Positions 1 to 5,347 are shown, numbered from the stretch's first letter. The stretch: 5,701 nt of DNA from Lentisphaerota bacterium (GCA_020201415.1 JAIVGW010000350.1:1-5701), one strand, 5' to 3'. Translations and numbers: made by a program. Notes: generated by a model not told the origin, from the sequence alone.

Positions 1-960
1 TCCAACTTCCAGCGAGCGCAGCATGCGTTCCCATGGCCCCAGGCGTATCTCCAGTTCCAGCCCCACGGCCCGGGCGATGGCGCGCATGAGATCGACGTTG
101 TAACCGGCCGGCTGGCCGTCGTTGTCCAGGAATTCATAGGGCGGGTAATTGTGATCGCCGCCCACGATGATCCGGCGATCCGACGGCAACTCCATGCCCG
201 CAAACCACGTGGCATGCAGCCGCCGGAATGTGCCGTCCGCCATGACCAGGGCCAGCCCTTCATTCAACAGCGCCAGGGTGGCCGCATCGCCCTTGCGCGC
301 GGCAAAACAGAACTCCTGCCGGAAAGCCGTCAGCGGCTGCCGGATCACGCGCAGATTTTCAAGGCCCAGCTCCCCGATCAGACGCGCAGCCACCAGCCGC
401 TGCATGACGATGGCATCATGTTCGCCGGCGGACAGTTGTTGCAGGGCCTGTTCGAACGTGTCGGTCAACCGGAGGTCATCGTCCAGATTTTCCCGGCGCA
501 GGAATTCCTCGGCATTATCGCCGCGCATGACGGCCACCTGCCGCCCCCGCAGATCCGCCGGTTCGTTAATGTCATGGTTATCAGCCCTGACAACGATTAC
601 CCCGAAAAGCTTCATGTAGGGAAAGGTGAAATCAAACAGCAGCTCGCGTTCCGGCGTCCGACCGACCAGCGGCAGGGCCTCGACCTCGCCCCGCTCCAGC
701 CAGCCTTTGACCTCGGCCCAGGCGCCGGTGCGCATGACAGCTTCGCGGCCCATGGCCTGCAGCGCGGCCTGGATCAATTCTACGGAGAACCCGTCGGGAC
801 GTCCCTGGGCGTCAACGATGCAGAAGGGGGGATAGGCGATTTCACTGGCGCTGCGCAAGGGCGGCAAGGTTGCTTCCGGCTCGGAGCGCGCGACGGGGAA
901 ACTGAACAGGAAAAACATACCCGCGGCAAGCAGTCTGGCGTTATATACGCTCCTTGACAT
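1..960 (-). CDS. Tandem periplasmic solute-binding (SBP_bac_3) sensor protein, partial
   Basis: This gene encodes the N-terminal 320 residues of a periplasmic sensor; its 3' end lies beyond position 1. Reading from the ATG at 960-958, residues 1-26 look like a Sec signal peptide: Arg at 3 and 9, a hydrophobic stretch LLAAGMFFLFSFPVA, and a probable cut after ARS. Residues about 36-254 form a complete family-3 solute-binding domain with AYPPF (42-46), GFSVELIQ (57-64), GRTPER (100-105) and FDFTFPY (109-115). A second copy starts at about 264 with GGDHNYPPYEF and AGYNVDLMRAIARAVG and is cut off by the window. In known proteins, two such domains in tandem usually form the input part of BvgS-type histidine kinases or of GGDEF or similar signalling proteins, so a transmembrane segment and an output domain are inferred beyond the edge. 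The start is supported by the AAGGAGG at 971-965 and an upstream in-frame stop. The ligand cannot be told; polar amino acids are typical of the fold. Domain call is firm, output type is unknown. Confidence 0.9.
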   Translation of the reverse strand, partial: MSRSVYNARLLAAGMFFLFSFPVARSEPEATLPPLRSASEIAYPPFCIVDAQGRPDGFSVELIQAALQAMGREAVMRTGAWAEVKGWLERGEVEALPLVGRTPERELLFDFTFPYMKLFGVIVVRADNHDINEPADLRGRQVAVMRGDNAEEFLRRENLDDDLRLTDTFEQALQQLSAGEHDAIVMQRLVAARLIGELGLENLRVIRQPLTAFRQEFCFAARKGDAATLALLNEGLALVMADGTFRRLHATWFAGMELPSDRRIIVGGDHNYPPYEFLDNDGQPAGYNVDLMRAIARAVGLELEIRLGPWERMLRSLEVG

Positions 961-964
961 CCAG

Positions 965-971
965 CCTCCTT
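965..971 (-). promoter_or_regulatory. Ribosome binding site of the solute-binding sensor
   Basis: AAGGAGG, a full match to the anti-Shine-Dalgarno complement, lies only 4 bases before the ATG at 960. It fixes the start codon of a gene whose signal peptide then begins at residue 1. Confidence 0.8.
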
Positions 972-980
972 CTCCGCTGA

Positions 981-1001
981 ATGGGCTTAAGAAAAGCCCA
1001 T
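981..1001 (-). repeat. 8-bp hairpin in the leader of the solute-binding sensor
   Basis: ATGGGCTT (981-988) and AAGCCCAT (994-1001) are perfect inverted repeats around a 5-base loop. In the minus-strand transcript this hairpin would lie between the promoter and the ribosome binding site, ending 9 bases before the AAGGAGG. No T-run follows on either strand, so it is not an obvious terminator. A role in mRNA stability, or as a protein site in DNA, is inference. Confidence 0.5.
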
Positions 1002-1047
1002 GACTGCAGGCGCATCAAAGTCTGTGGCTTTGAATAGTTAGCATACA

Positions 1048-1076
1048 ATATTAATAGCGCAGCAGGCGACTGTCAA
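1048..1076 (-). promoter_or_regulatory. Sigma-70 promoter for the solute-binding sensor
   Basis: On the minus strand, TTGACA (1076-1071, 6/6 consensus) is followed by exactly 17 bases and then TAATAT (1053-1048, 4/6). Transcription would begin near 1041 and give a leader of about 80 bases containing the hairpin at 981-1001. It points at the only minus-strand gene in the window. The start point is predicted, not observed. Confidence 0.65.
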
Positions 1077-1078
1077 AC

Positions 1079-1275
1079 GCAAAACATATTCCGGGATTCC
1101 GGGCTGCGTCATTCTCGGGCAAGACGGCTCGGTCGGAGACCTCGCCCTACCATTTCATAAGCATTTACCGTGGGTAAGGCAAACCCCCGCTAGGAGCGGG
1201 GTAAACCTCCGGCTTGCCGCGCCAAAGGCGGGGGCGAGCCGCCGAGAATGACGCAGCCGTGCAAAACATATTCCG
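1079..1275. repeat. Inverted-repeat element flanked by 15-bp direct repeats (MITE-like or REP-like)
   Basis: Perfect 17-bp inverted ends lie at 1102-1118 and 1242-1258 (outer end GGCTGCG, inner part TCATTCTCGG). The match continues inward as GGCTCG at 1126-1131 against CGAGCC at 1235-1240 after a small bulge. The centre holds a further hairpin, CCCCGC (1185-1190) with GCGGGG (1196-1201) around TAGGA. Outside the ends, the 15-mer GCAAAACATATTCCG occurs identically at 1079-1093 and 1261-1275. An 8-base tandem repeat, ATTCCGGG twice, spans 1088-1103. There is no transposase and no convincing ORF inside. The architecture fits a small non-autonomous mobile element or a structured intergenic repeat; 15 bp would be long for a target duplication. 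It fills most of the 427-base gap between the divergent genes. Confidence 0.6.
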
Positions 1276-1292
1276 CGGCCCGGCGTTTTTGC

Positions 1293-1322
1293 TTTACAAG
1301 CGGCTTGGATTTCGGGCATCAT
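1293..1322 (+). promoter_or_regulatory. Weak candidate promoter for the NifU-like gene and glgP
   Basis: TTTACA (1293-1298, 5/6) is followed after 18 bases by CATCAT (1317-1322, 4/6). It is the best plus-strand pair I found between the repeat element and the start at 1388, but it is weak. Transcription could instead begin elsewhere or depend on another sigma factor. Confidence 0.25.
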
Positions 1323-1375
1323 AAAGCGGAATTCAGCCGGCGCCCGCTGCCGGCGCCTGACAGATCAACCAGCTT

Positions 1376-1381
1376 AAGGAG
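1376..1381 (+). promoter_or_regulatory. Ribosome binding site of the NifU-like gene
   Basis: AAGGAG sits 6 bases before the ATG at 1388, an ideal spacing that decides this start. Confidence 0.8.
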
Positions 1382-1387
1382 TCGATC

Positions 1388-1609
1388 ATGGAAGAACGGA
1401 TACGCGGCAAACTTGAAGATCTGCGCGGCATGTTGCAGGCCGACGGCGGCGATCTGGAAGTCGTTGAAATCAAGGACAAGGACGTCAGCCTGCGGTTGAA
1501 AGGCGCCTGTGGTTCCTGCCCGCACGCCACCATGACGATCAAACAGGGCATTGAGCGCGTGCTGCGCGAGGAAATCGATCCGGGCATCACCGTCACCCAG
1601 GCGCGCTGA
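1388..1609 (+). CDS. NifU C-terminal-domain (Nfu-type) iron-sulfur cluster protein
   Basis: This gene encodes a 73-residue cytosolic protein consisting of a single NifU C-terminal domain. The family signature is complete: LQADGGDLEVVEI at about 16-28, then a beta strand, then GACGSCPHATMTIKQGIE with the CxxC cysteines at 41 and 44, then a helix ending in a variant of the usual E-x-x-P region (REEIDPGITV). In characterised members, two such CxxC motifs from a dimer hold a 4Fe-4S cluster that is passed to client apo-enzymes. The protein is short because it lacks the IscU-like or A-type domains fused in NifU and NfuA, but free-standing copies of this size are common. The stop lies 5 bases before the phosphorylase ATG, so the two are probably co-transcribed and coupled. 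Phosphorylases have no iron-sulfur cluster, so a functional link is not evident. Confidence 0.92.
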   Translation: MEERIRGKLEDLRGMLQADGGDLEVVEIKDKDVSLRLKGACGSCPHATMTIKQGIERVLREEIDPGITVTQAR

Positions 1610-1614
1610 CACCC

Positions 1615-3216
1615 ATGAAAACCAAGCCCGCCGCCCAACGCGGACATGCCGACAATCAGGCTGTTACCGAGCGCCTGATTTACGACCGGGTGCATCAGCA
1701 TCTGAAATTCACCCGCTGCAAAAACTGGGGCTCCGCCACCGATTTCGACAAGTACCTGAGCCTGGCCCTGACGATCCGCGATCTGGCGGTGGAAAAGATG
1801 ATCGCCACCCAGGGCGCCTACCAGCGTTACAACGTCAAAAGGGTCTATTACCTCTCCATGGAATTTCTCATGGGGCGGATGCTGACCAGCAACATGACCG
1901 CGCTGCTGGCCACGGAGGCGGCGCAGCGGGCCATGAAGCGCATGAAGCTCGATTTCGCCACGCTTTGCAGCTGCGAATCGGATGCCGCGCTGGGCAACGG
2001 CGGCCTGGGCCGCCTGGCCGCCTGTTTCCTGGATTCCATGGCCACGATGGAACTGCCGGCATACGGATACGGCCTGCGTTACGAACACGGCATGTTCCGC
2101 CAGGAACTGGAGGATGGCTGGCAGCGGGAGCGGCCCGACCAATGGTTGAAATACATCTATCCCTGGGAGATGGTCCGCCCGGAATACACCATTCCCGTAT
2201 TGGTTTACGGCCGCATGGAAAACATCCGCGGCCCCCGCGGCAACCTGGTGCCGATCTGGGTGGACTGGCAGTTGTTCGAAGGCCTGCCCTACGACATCCC
2301 CATCATCGGTTACGGCGTGAACACGGTCAACTTTCTGCGCCTGTGGAGTTCCCGGGCCAACGAGGGATTCCGTCTGGATGTTTTCAATAAGGGCGACTAC
2401 GTCAACGCCACCCAGCAAAAAAACTGGGCGGAAATCATCACGAAGGTGTTGTACCCCTCCGACAACACTTCGGCGGGCAAGGAACTGCGCCTGATCCAGG
2501 AGTACTTCCTGGTTTCCTGCTCGCTGCGCGACCTGATCCGGCGTTTCCAGAAGTCCAACCGCAACTGGAACGACTTTCCCAAGAAGACCGCCATCCAGCT
2601 TAACGACACGCATCCGGCGCTGGCTGTGGCCGAACTGATGCGCTTTTTTCTGGACGAGATCGCCCTGCCCTGGGACAAGGCCTGGGACCTGGTGGTGCGG
2701 ACCATGGGATACACCAATCACACCATCCTGCCCGAAGCCCTGGAGAAGTGGCCGGCGCCGCTGCTGGAAAAGGTGCTGCCGCGCCATCTGAAACTGATCT
2801 ACGATATCAACCATCGCTTCCTGCAGAAGGTTGAGGCGCGTTATCCTTCCGATCCTCAGAAAAAGCAGCGCGTATCGATTATCGAGGAAAGCGAACCCAA
2901 ACAGATACGGATGGCCAACCTGGCTATCATCGGCAGCCACTCGGTCAACGGTGTCTCGGAACTGCATTCGCATCTGATCAAACAGCGCGTTTTTCATGAT
3001 TTCCAGGAAATCTGGCCGCGTAAATTCAACAACAAGACCAACGGCATCACCCCGCGCCGCTGGCTGCTGGTATGTAATCCGGCGCTGGCCGGCCTGATTT
3101 CCGCGACCATCGGCGACAAATGGATCAAGGATCTGGAACAGTTGCGCCGGCTGGAAGCCCATGCCGGCGGCAGGTCAAGCGCCTGCACGAGTACAAGCGG
3201 CAACTGCTCAACGTGA
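1615..3216 (+). CDS. glgP: N-terminal fragment of glycogen phosphorylase
   Basis: This is the 533-residue frame that would actually be translated. Residues 1-517 are genuine phosphorylase: YYLSMEFLMGR (78-88), NGGLGRLAACF (from 128), the QLNDTHPALAVAE motif (around 328-340), TNHTILPEALEKWP (367-380, with the substrate-contacting His at 369) and NGITPRRW (476-483). The last 16 residues, from GGRSSAC on, are out of frame and unlike the family. The fragment lacks the phosphate-binding KR..H.YK cluster and the PLP lysine, so it should be inactive by itself. It ends in a TGA at 3214-3216. Confidence 0.75.
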   Translation: MKTKPAAQRGHADNQAVTERLIYDRVHQHLKFTRCKNWGSATDFDKYLSLALTIRDLAVEKMIATQGAYQRYNVKRVYYLSMEFLMGRMLTSNMTALLATEAAQRAMKRMKLDFATLCSCESDAALGNGGLGRLAACFLDSMATMELPAYGYGLRYEHGMFRQELEDGWQRERPDQWLKYIYPWEMVRPEYTIPVLVYGRMENIRGPRGNLVPIWVDWQLFEGLPYDIPIIGYGVNTVNFLRLWSSRANEGFRLDVFNKGDYVNATQQKNWAEIITKVLYPSDNTSAGKELRLIQEYFLVSCSLRDLIRRFQKSNRNWNDFPKKTAIQLNDTHPALAVAELMRFFLDEIALPWDKAWDLVVRTMGYTNHTILPEALEKWPAPLLEKVLPRHLKLIYDINHRFLQKVEARYPSDPQKKQRVSIIEESEPKQIRMANLAIIGSHSVNGVSELHSHLIKQRVFHDFQEIWPRKFNNKTNGITPRRWLLVCNPALAGLISATIGDKWIKDLEQLRRLEAHAGGRSSACTSTSGNCST

Positions 3217-4028
3217 TGCACATCATAACGCTATATCACCAGCTCAAGGCCAACCCGCACCAGGAGATGGTGCCGCGCACTTTCATTTTCGGCGCCAAGG
3301 CCGCGCCCAGCTACACCATCGCCAAATACATCATCAAGCTGATCACCAGCCTGGGCGCCCGCATCAACCATGATCGGGACGTGCAGGACCGCCTGAAGGT
3401 GGTCTTCATGCCCGATTACGAAGTTTCCCTGGCGGAGGTCATCATTCCCGCCGCCGATCTGTCTGAACAGATATCCACCGCCGGCATGGAGGCCTCGGGC
3501 ACGGGCAACATGAAGCTGTCCTTGAACGGCGCCCTGACCATCGGCACCTGGGACGGCGCCAATATTGAAATCGCCCAGGCCGTGGGCCAGGACAATATCT
3601 TCATTTTCGGGCACCGGGCGGAACAGATCGCGGAAATGCGGCCATCGTACCGGCCGGAGCTGTTTTTGGAAAATGACCCCGAACTGCAAAATGTGCTGGA
3701 GTCCCTGGTCCATGACGAATTCTGTCCGGAACATCCCGGCCTGTTTGAAGGCATTCACCGGACCTTGACCGCGGACGGCGATTACTTCATGCACCTGGCT
3801 GATTACCGCATGTACATTGACAGCCAGCAACTGGCGGCCAACACCTTCCTGGACCGGGAAACCTGGGTCCGCAAGGCGATCATAAACGTGTCGCACATGG
3901 GTAAATTTTCCAGCGACCGCACCATTACCGAATACGCCGGCGACATCTGGGGTATCAAACCCCTGCCCGTCCGCTTCCGTGAGGCCCATCCCGCCGCCCG
4001 GGGCGCCCGGGCCAAGACCACCAGTTGA
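3171..4028 (+). CDS. glgP: C-terminal fragment of glycogen phosphorylase, out of frame with the first part
   Basis: This frame holds 285 residues of the cofactor half of the enzyme. QVKRLHEYKRQ at its start carries the Lys and Arg (codons 3177 and 3180) and Lys (3195) equivalent to the phosphate-site residues 568, 569 and 574 of rabbit phosphorylase. EASGTGNMK places the PLP-binding lysine at codon 3513-3515. IPAADLSEQIS, NGALTIGTWDGAN and the C-terminal FSSDRTITEYAGDIWG are all conserved, and the natural C-terminus is present. The stretch has no start of its own at 3171. An ATG at 3216-3218 overlaps the stop of the first part and could in principle start a 270-residue product, but that would omit the phosphate-site residues. 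Confidence 0.7.
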   Translation, partial: QVKRLHEYKRQLLNVMHIITLYHQLKANPHQEMVPRTFIFGAKAAPSYTIAKYIIKLITSLGARINHDRDVQDRLKVVFMPDYEVSLAEVIIPAADLSEQISTAGMEASGTGNMKLSLNGALTIGTWDGANIEIAQAVGQDNIFIFGHRAEQIAEMRPSYRPELFLENDPELQNVLESLVHDEFCPEHPGLFEGIHRTLTADGDYFMHLADYRMYIDSQQLAANTFLDRETWVRKAIINVSHMGKFSSDRTITEYAGDIWGIKPLPVRFREAHPAARGARAKTTS

Positions 4029-4258
4029 CTATGACGCAAACACCGATTCCGTCCGGCAACATTGAGGCCGCCAGCAAAGCCCGCACAACGGCACCGGTGC
4101 TGCTGATCTTTCTGTTCGGAAGAGAAAAGAAGACAGATAAGACTGGCATCTTTCGGACTGATTCTGCGGGGTCGCCAGGCTCCAGCCTGTCTCTGCCACG
4201 GTGAAAAATGCCAGGCTGGAGCCTGGCGGTCCCGGGGTTCTGCTAGACAATACGACCC
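4029..4258. other. Intergenic stretch after glgP, with a doubtful 57-codon ORF
   Basis: An ATG at 4031, two bases after the glgP stop, opens a frame to the TGA at 4201-4203 (MTQTPIPSGNIEAASKARTT at its start). The first 34 or so residues look moderately protein-like, with a short hydrophobic patch VLLIFLFG. The tail runs through the left arm of the palindromic repeat, and I see no ribosome binding site. It may be the stump of a gene cut off when the repeat or the toxin-antitoxin cassette arrived, or it may be chance. I recognise no family. Confidence 0.25.
4173..4228. repeat. Nested-palindrome hairpin (REP-like)
   Basis: A perfect 17-bp inverted repeat pairs 4173-4189 with 4212-4228 around a 22-base loop, with two further wobble pairs possible outside. 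Each arm is itself a palindrome (CAGGCT-CC-AGCCTG on the left and its counterpart CCAGGCT-GG-AGCCTGG on the right). It could fold as one long stem or as two short hairpins. It lies between glgP and the antitoxin. No T-run follows, so termination is possible but not shown. Confidence 0.6.
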
Positions 4259-4287
4259 TTGACATGACCACCAGAAATGACTACTCT
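4259..4287 (+). promoter_or_regulatory. Promoter of the toxin-antitoxin operon
   Basis: TTGACA (4259-4264, 6/6) is followed after 17 bases by TACTCT (4282-4287, 3/6). Transcription would start near 4294 and give a very short leader just ahead of the ribosome site. The small palindrome GTATAC (4302-4307), between that site and the start codon, is a possible operator; Phd/YefM antitoxins normally repress their own promoter. Confidence 0.45.
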
Positions 4288-4297
4288 TGCGGCAAAT

Positions 4298-4303
4298 GGA
4301 GGT
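4298..4303 (+). promoter_or_regulatory. Ribosome binding site of the antitoxin
   Basis: GGAGGT lies 8 bases before the ATG at 4312. It selects this start over an in-frame GTG at 4201 and an in-frame ATG at 4264, both upstream of good initiation signals. Confidence 0.75.
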
Positions 4304-4311
4304 ATACGACC

Positions 4312-4539
4312 ATGCGGACATTAGCAATTACGGATTTTAAGGCACACGCCCTACAGGTTCTTGGGCAAGTCGCAGAGACACGAGAACGGGTTATTGTCAC
4401 GAAACGTGGCAAACCACTGGCCGAGGTGATTCCCATCAGCCAAGAGGTGCCACGCCCAGGACAACTTGCCGATGCCCTCGTATTCGAGAAGGATATCATC
4501 ACCCCTCTCGGTGAAGACATGTGGGATGTGTGCAAATGA
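4312..4539 (+). CDS. Type II toxin-antitoxin system antitoxin, Phd/YefM family
   Basis: This gene encodes a 75-residue antitoxin. The N-terminal half (ITDFKAHALQVLGQV, then RVIVTKRGKPLAEVIPI) is the Phd/YefM DNA-binding and dimerisation fold, whose hallmark is the strand-turn TKRGKPLAEV at about 28-37. The C-terminal half, about 45-75, is the expected toxin-binding tail and includes the acidic and aromatic end GEDMWDVCK. Family members bind their operator, cap the toxin's active site, and are degraded by proteases under stress. The stop overlaps the toxin's start codon (ATGA at 4536-4539), the usual coupling that keeps antitoxin in step with toxin. The length matches the family. The pairing of a Phd/YefM antitoxin with a PIN toxin is common. 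Confidence 0.88.
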   Translation: MRTLAITDFKAHALQVLGQVAETRERVIVTKRGKPLAEVIPISQEVPRPGQLADALVFEKDIITPLGEDMWDVCK

Positions 4540-4934
4540 AGTACGTTCTCGACACCCATACGTGGATCTGGTGGCAGATGAACCCGAAAAAACTGTCACC
4601 AAAAGTCCAGACTTTACTGGCTACCCTCCATCGCTATGAAGAGCTTCTTCTTTCGGCAATCTCCCCTTGGGAGTTCAGCAAGCTCATCGAGAAAGGCCGA
4701 CTCGGGATTTCGTGCAACCCCGAAGAGTGGATATCTGAAGCTCTGGCGATGCCAAAACTTCGCCTCATTCCCCTGACTCCTGCGATAGCTTACCGTTCCA
4801 CCTCTTTGCCGCAGCCATTTCACGGTGACCCAGGAGACCAGATCATTGTGGCCACGGCTAGAGAAGAGAATGCCACAATCTTAACGAAAGACAAACTCAT
4901 ACAAGGGTATAGTTACGTTCGGACGCTCTGGTAA
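4536..4934 (+). CDS. vapC: Type II toxin-antitoxin system toxin, PIN domain (VapC family)
   Basis: This gene encodes a 132-residue PIN-domain ribonuclease toxin that would cut RNA in the cytosol when free of antitoxin. The acidic metal-binding residues are all visible: Asp6 in YVLDTHTWIW, Glu46 in SPWEFSKL, Asp98 and Asp101 in HGDPGDQIIVATA, and Asp119 in ILTKDKLI. Length and order of motifs are typical, so the toxin looks intact. The ATG at 4536 overlaps the antitoxin stop; a GTG five codons upstream in the same frame is less likely. Base composition differs from the neighbourhood: 29 of 60 bases are G or C at 4561-4620, against 39 of 60 in glgP at 2221-2280, which fits horizontal acquisition. 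The exact RNA target cannot be inferred. Calling it VapC refers to the PIN fold, since the partner is not a VapB-type antitoxin. Confidence 0.9.
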   Translation: MKYVLDTHTWIWWQMNPKKLSPKVQTLLATLHRYEELLLSAISPWEFSKLIEKGRLGISCNPEEWISEALAMPKLRLIPLTPAIAYRSTSLPQPFHGDPGDQIIVATAREENATILTKDKLIQGYSYVRTLW

Positions 4935-4956
4935 GGATGGGTAGAACATGTTGCGG

Positions 4957-5000
4957 AACCGTACAAATGACAGCCGCGCCGCGGCTGTCATTTGACGGTT
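4957..5000. terminator. Long near-perfect hairpin after the toxin gene, probable terminator
   Basis: Positions 4964-4978 pair perfectly with 4980-4994 around a single central base (about 12-13 bp of real stem plus a small GC loop). After one bulged A at 4963, AACCGT (4957-4962) pairs with ACGGTT (4995-5000), giving about 20 bp in all. The lower stem is AAAT/ATTT and the top is GC-rich, so it looks similar from both sides, as in bidirectional terminators, but the T-run is only three bases. It starts 22 bases after the toxin stop. A cassette boundary or a cruciform repeat is the alternative. Confidence 0.55.
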
Positions 5001-5003
5001 AGC

Positions 5004-5201
5004 ATGACGTTCGCCGGCATTCTGCTGGTGTCTTTTTTCAGCGGCTGGCTGGTCCACAGCGCCCTGGAATTAATGCAAATAACGCTCCGACCCAGCCCTG
5101 GAGCCTGCCGCAAATGCTGCTTGTACCACCGCAACAAAATGATAATATGTCAGACTGGTGGGCATGCCAAGCCCACAAACAGGCCTGATTGCATCGGCTG
5201 A
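5004..5201 (+). CDS. Doubtful small ORF with a hydrophobic N-terminus and five cysteines
   Basis: This frame would encode 65 residues. It starts MTFAGILLVSFFSGWLVHSA, which resembles a membrane segment, and is followed by a cysteine-rich part with Cys at 35, 38, 39, 49 and 63 (ACRKCCLYHRNKMIIC). I do not recognise a family. Against it: no ribosome binding site is visible, the start is 4 bases after a strong hairpin, and the predicted promoter at 5140-5148 lies inside it. It may be the decayed beginning of a membrane protein rather than a live gene. Confidence 0.2.
   Translation: MTFAGILLVSFFSGWLVHSALELMQITLRPSPGACRKCCLYHRNKMIICQTGGHAKPTNRPDCIG
5140..5176 (+). promoter_or_regulatory. Extended -10 promoter and leader hairpin of the right-hand sensor operon
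   Basis: TGATAATAT at 5140-5148 is an extended -10 element (TG-N-TAATAT), with a weak -35, TTGTAC, 16 bases upstream at 5121-5126. Transcription would start near 5155. Directly there, GTGGGC (5158-5163) and GCCCAC (5171-5176) form a 6-bp hairpin with a 7-base loop. The leader to the small ORF at 5220 would be about 65 bases. Confidence 0.4.
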
Positions 5202-5219
5202 CGGAAAGCACCCTCAAAA

Positions 5220-5339
5220 ATGCGCACAATTGACCCTAAGATTGAAGAACTGCTCGAACTGGCGGAAAAAATCTACGTCCACTGGCAGTCCGGCGGCCGG
5301 ACGGACGGCGCCGCGGGCGCCAACCTGAGCCGGGAGTAG
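5220..5339 (+). CDS. Small hypothetical protein, 39 residues, upstream of a membrane sensor
   Basis: This frame encodes a 39-residue peptide, MRTIDPKIEELLELAEKIYV at its start. The first 20 or so residues form a plausible amphipathic acidic helix (I, L, L, L, A, I on one face); the remainder (HWQSGGRTDGAAGANLSRE) is polar and flexible. I recognise no family. A GGAAAG at 5203-5208 is a weak ribosome site 11 bases away. The stop is 8 bases before the ATG of the sensor, so it appears to be the first gene of that operon and may couple its translation. Codon third positions are mostly G or C, like the neighbouring genes, which favours a real gene. It could be a small partner protein of the sensor, a leader peptide, or chance. 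Confidence 0.45.
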   Translation: MRTIDPKIEELLELAEKIYVHWQSGGRTDGAAGANLSRE

Positions 5340-5347
5340 CCAGAGCC

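Larger units (their letters stand above)
1615..4028 (+). pseudogene. glgP: Glycogen/alpha-glucan phosphorylase, disrupted by an internal deletion with frameshift
   Basis: The intact enzyme (family GT35, PLP-dependent) releases glucose 1-phosphate from the ends of glycogen or maltodextrin in the cytosol. Here the N-terminal part reads in one frame up to QLRRLEAHA (codon at 3163) and the C-terminal part resumes in another frame at QVKRLHEYKRQ (codon at 3171). In E. coli MalP and rabbit muscle phosphorylase, as I recall them, about 40 residues lie between these points, ending in (I/L)FD(V/I)(Q)(V/I)KR. Only 5 bases remain here, so about 115 bases are missing and the frame shifts. The visible parts total 517 + 285 = 802 residues; adding 40 gives the family's usual size of roughly 815-842. 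All other signatures are intact, which suggests a recent mutation or an assembly error rather than an old wreck. The start at 1615 has no good ribosome site and probably depends on the NifU-like gene. Confidence 0.85.

Noticed and set aside
151..957. A 268-codon open frame on the plus strand
   Set aside because: It is antisense to the solute-binding sensor, whose signal peptide, motifs, promoter and ribosome site are all clear on the minus strand.
1079..1275. A CRISPR array
   Set aside because: There are only two copies of the direct repeat, 15 bases long and 182 bases apart, with no regular spacers.
1333..3162. A 609-codon open frame on the minus strand opposite glgP
   Set aside because: It mirrors the phosphorylase codon pattern of a GC-rich gene, has no ribosome site or family motifs, and the plus strand carries an unmistakable phosphorylase.
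3160..3220. Programmed ribosomal frameshift in glgP
   Set aside because: No slippery heptamer stands out, and about 40 conserved residues are absent, which a frameshift could not restore.
3231..3989. A 252-codon open frame on the minus strand
   Set aside because: It is the antisense shadow of the C-terminal phosphorylase fragment; no initiation signal and no recognisable domain.
3803..4327. A 174-codon minus-strand frame across the end of glgP and the repeat
   Set aside because: It overlaps conserved phosphorylase codons and a palindromic repeat, and its translation shows no family features.
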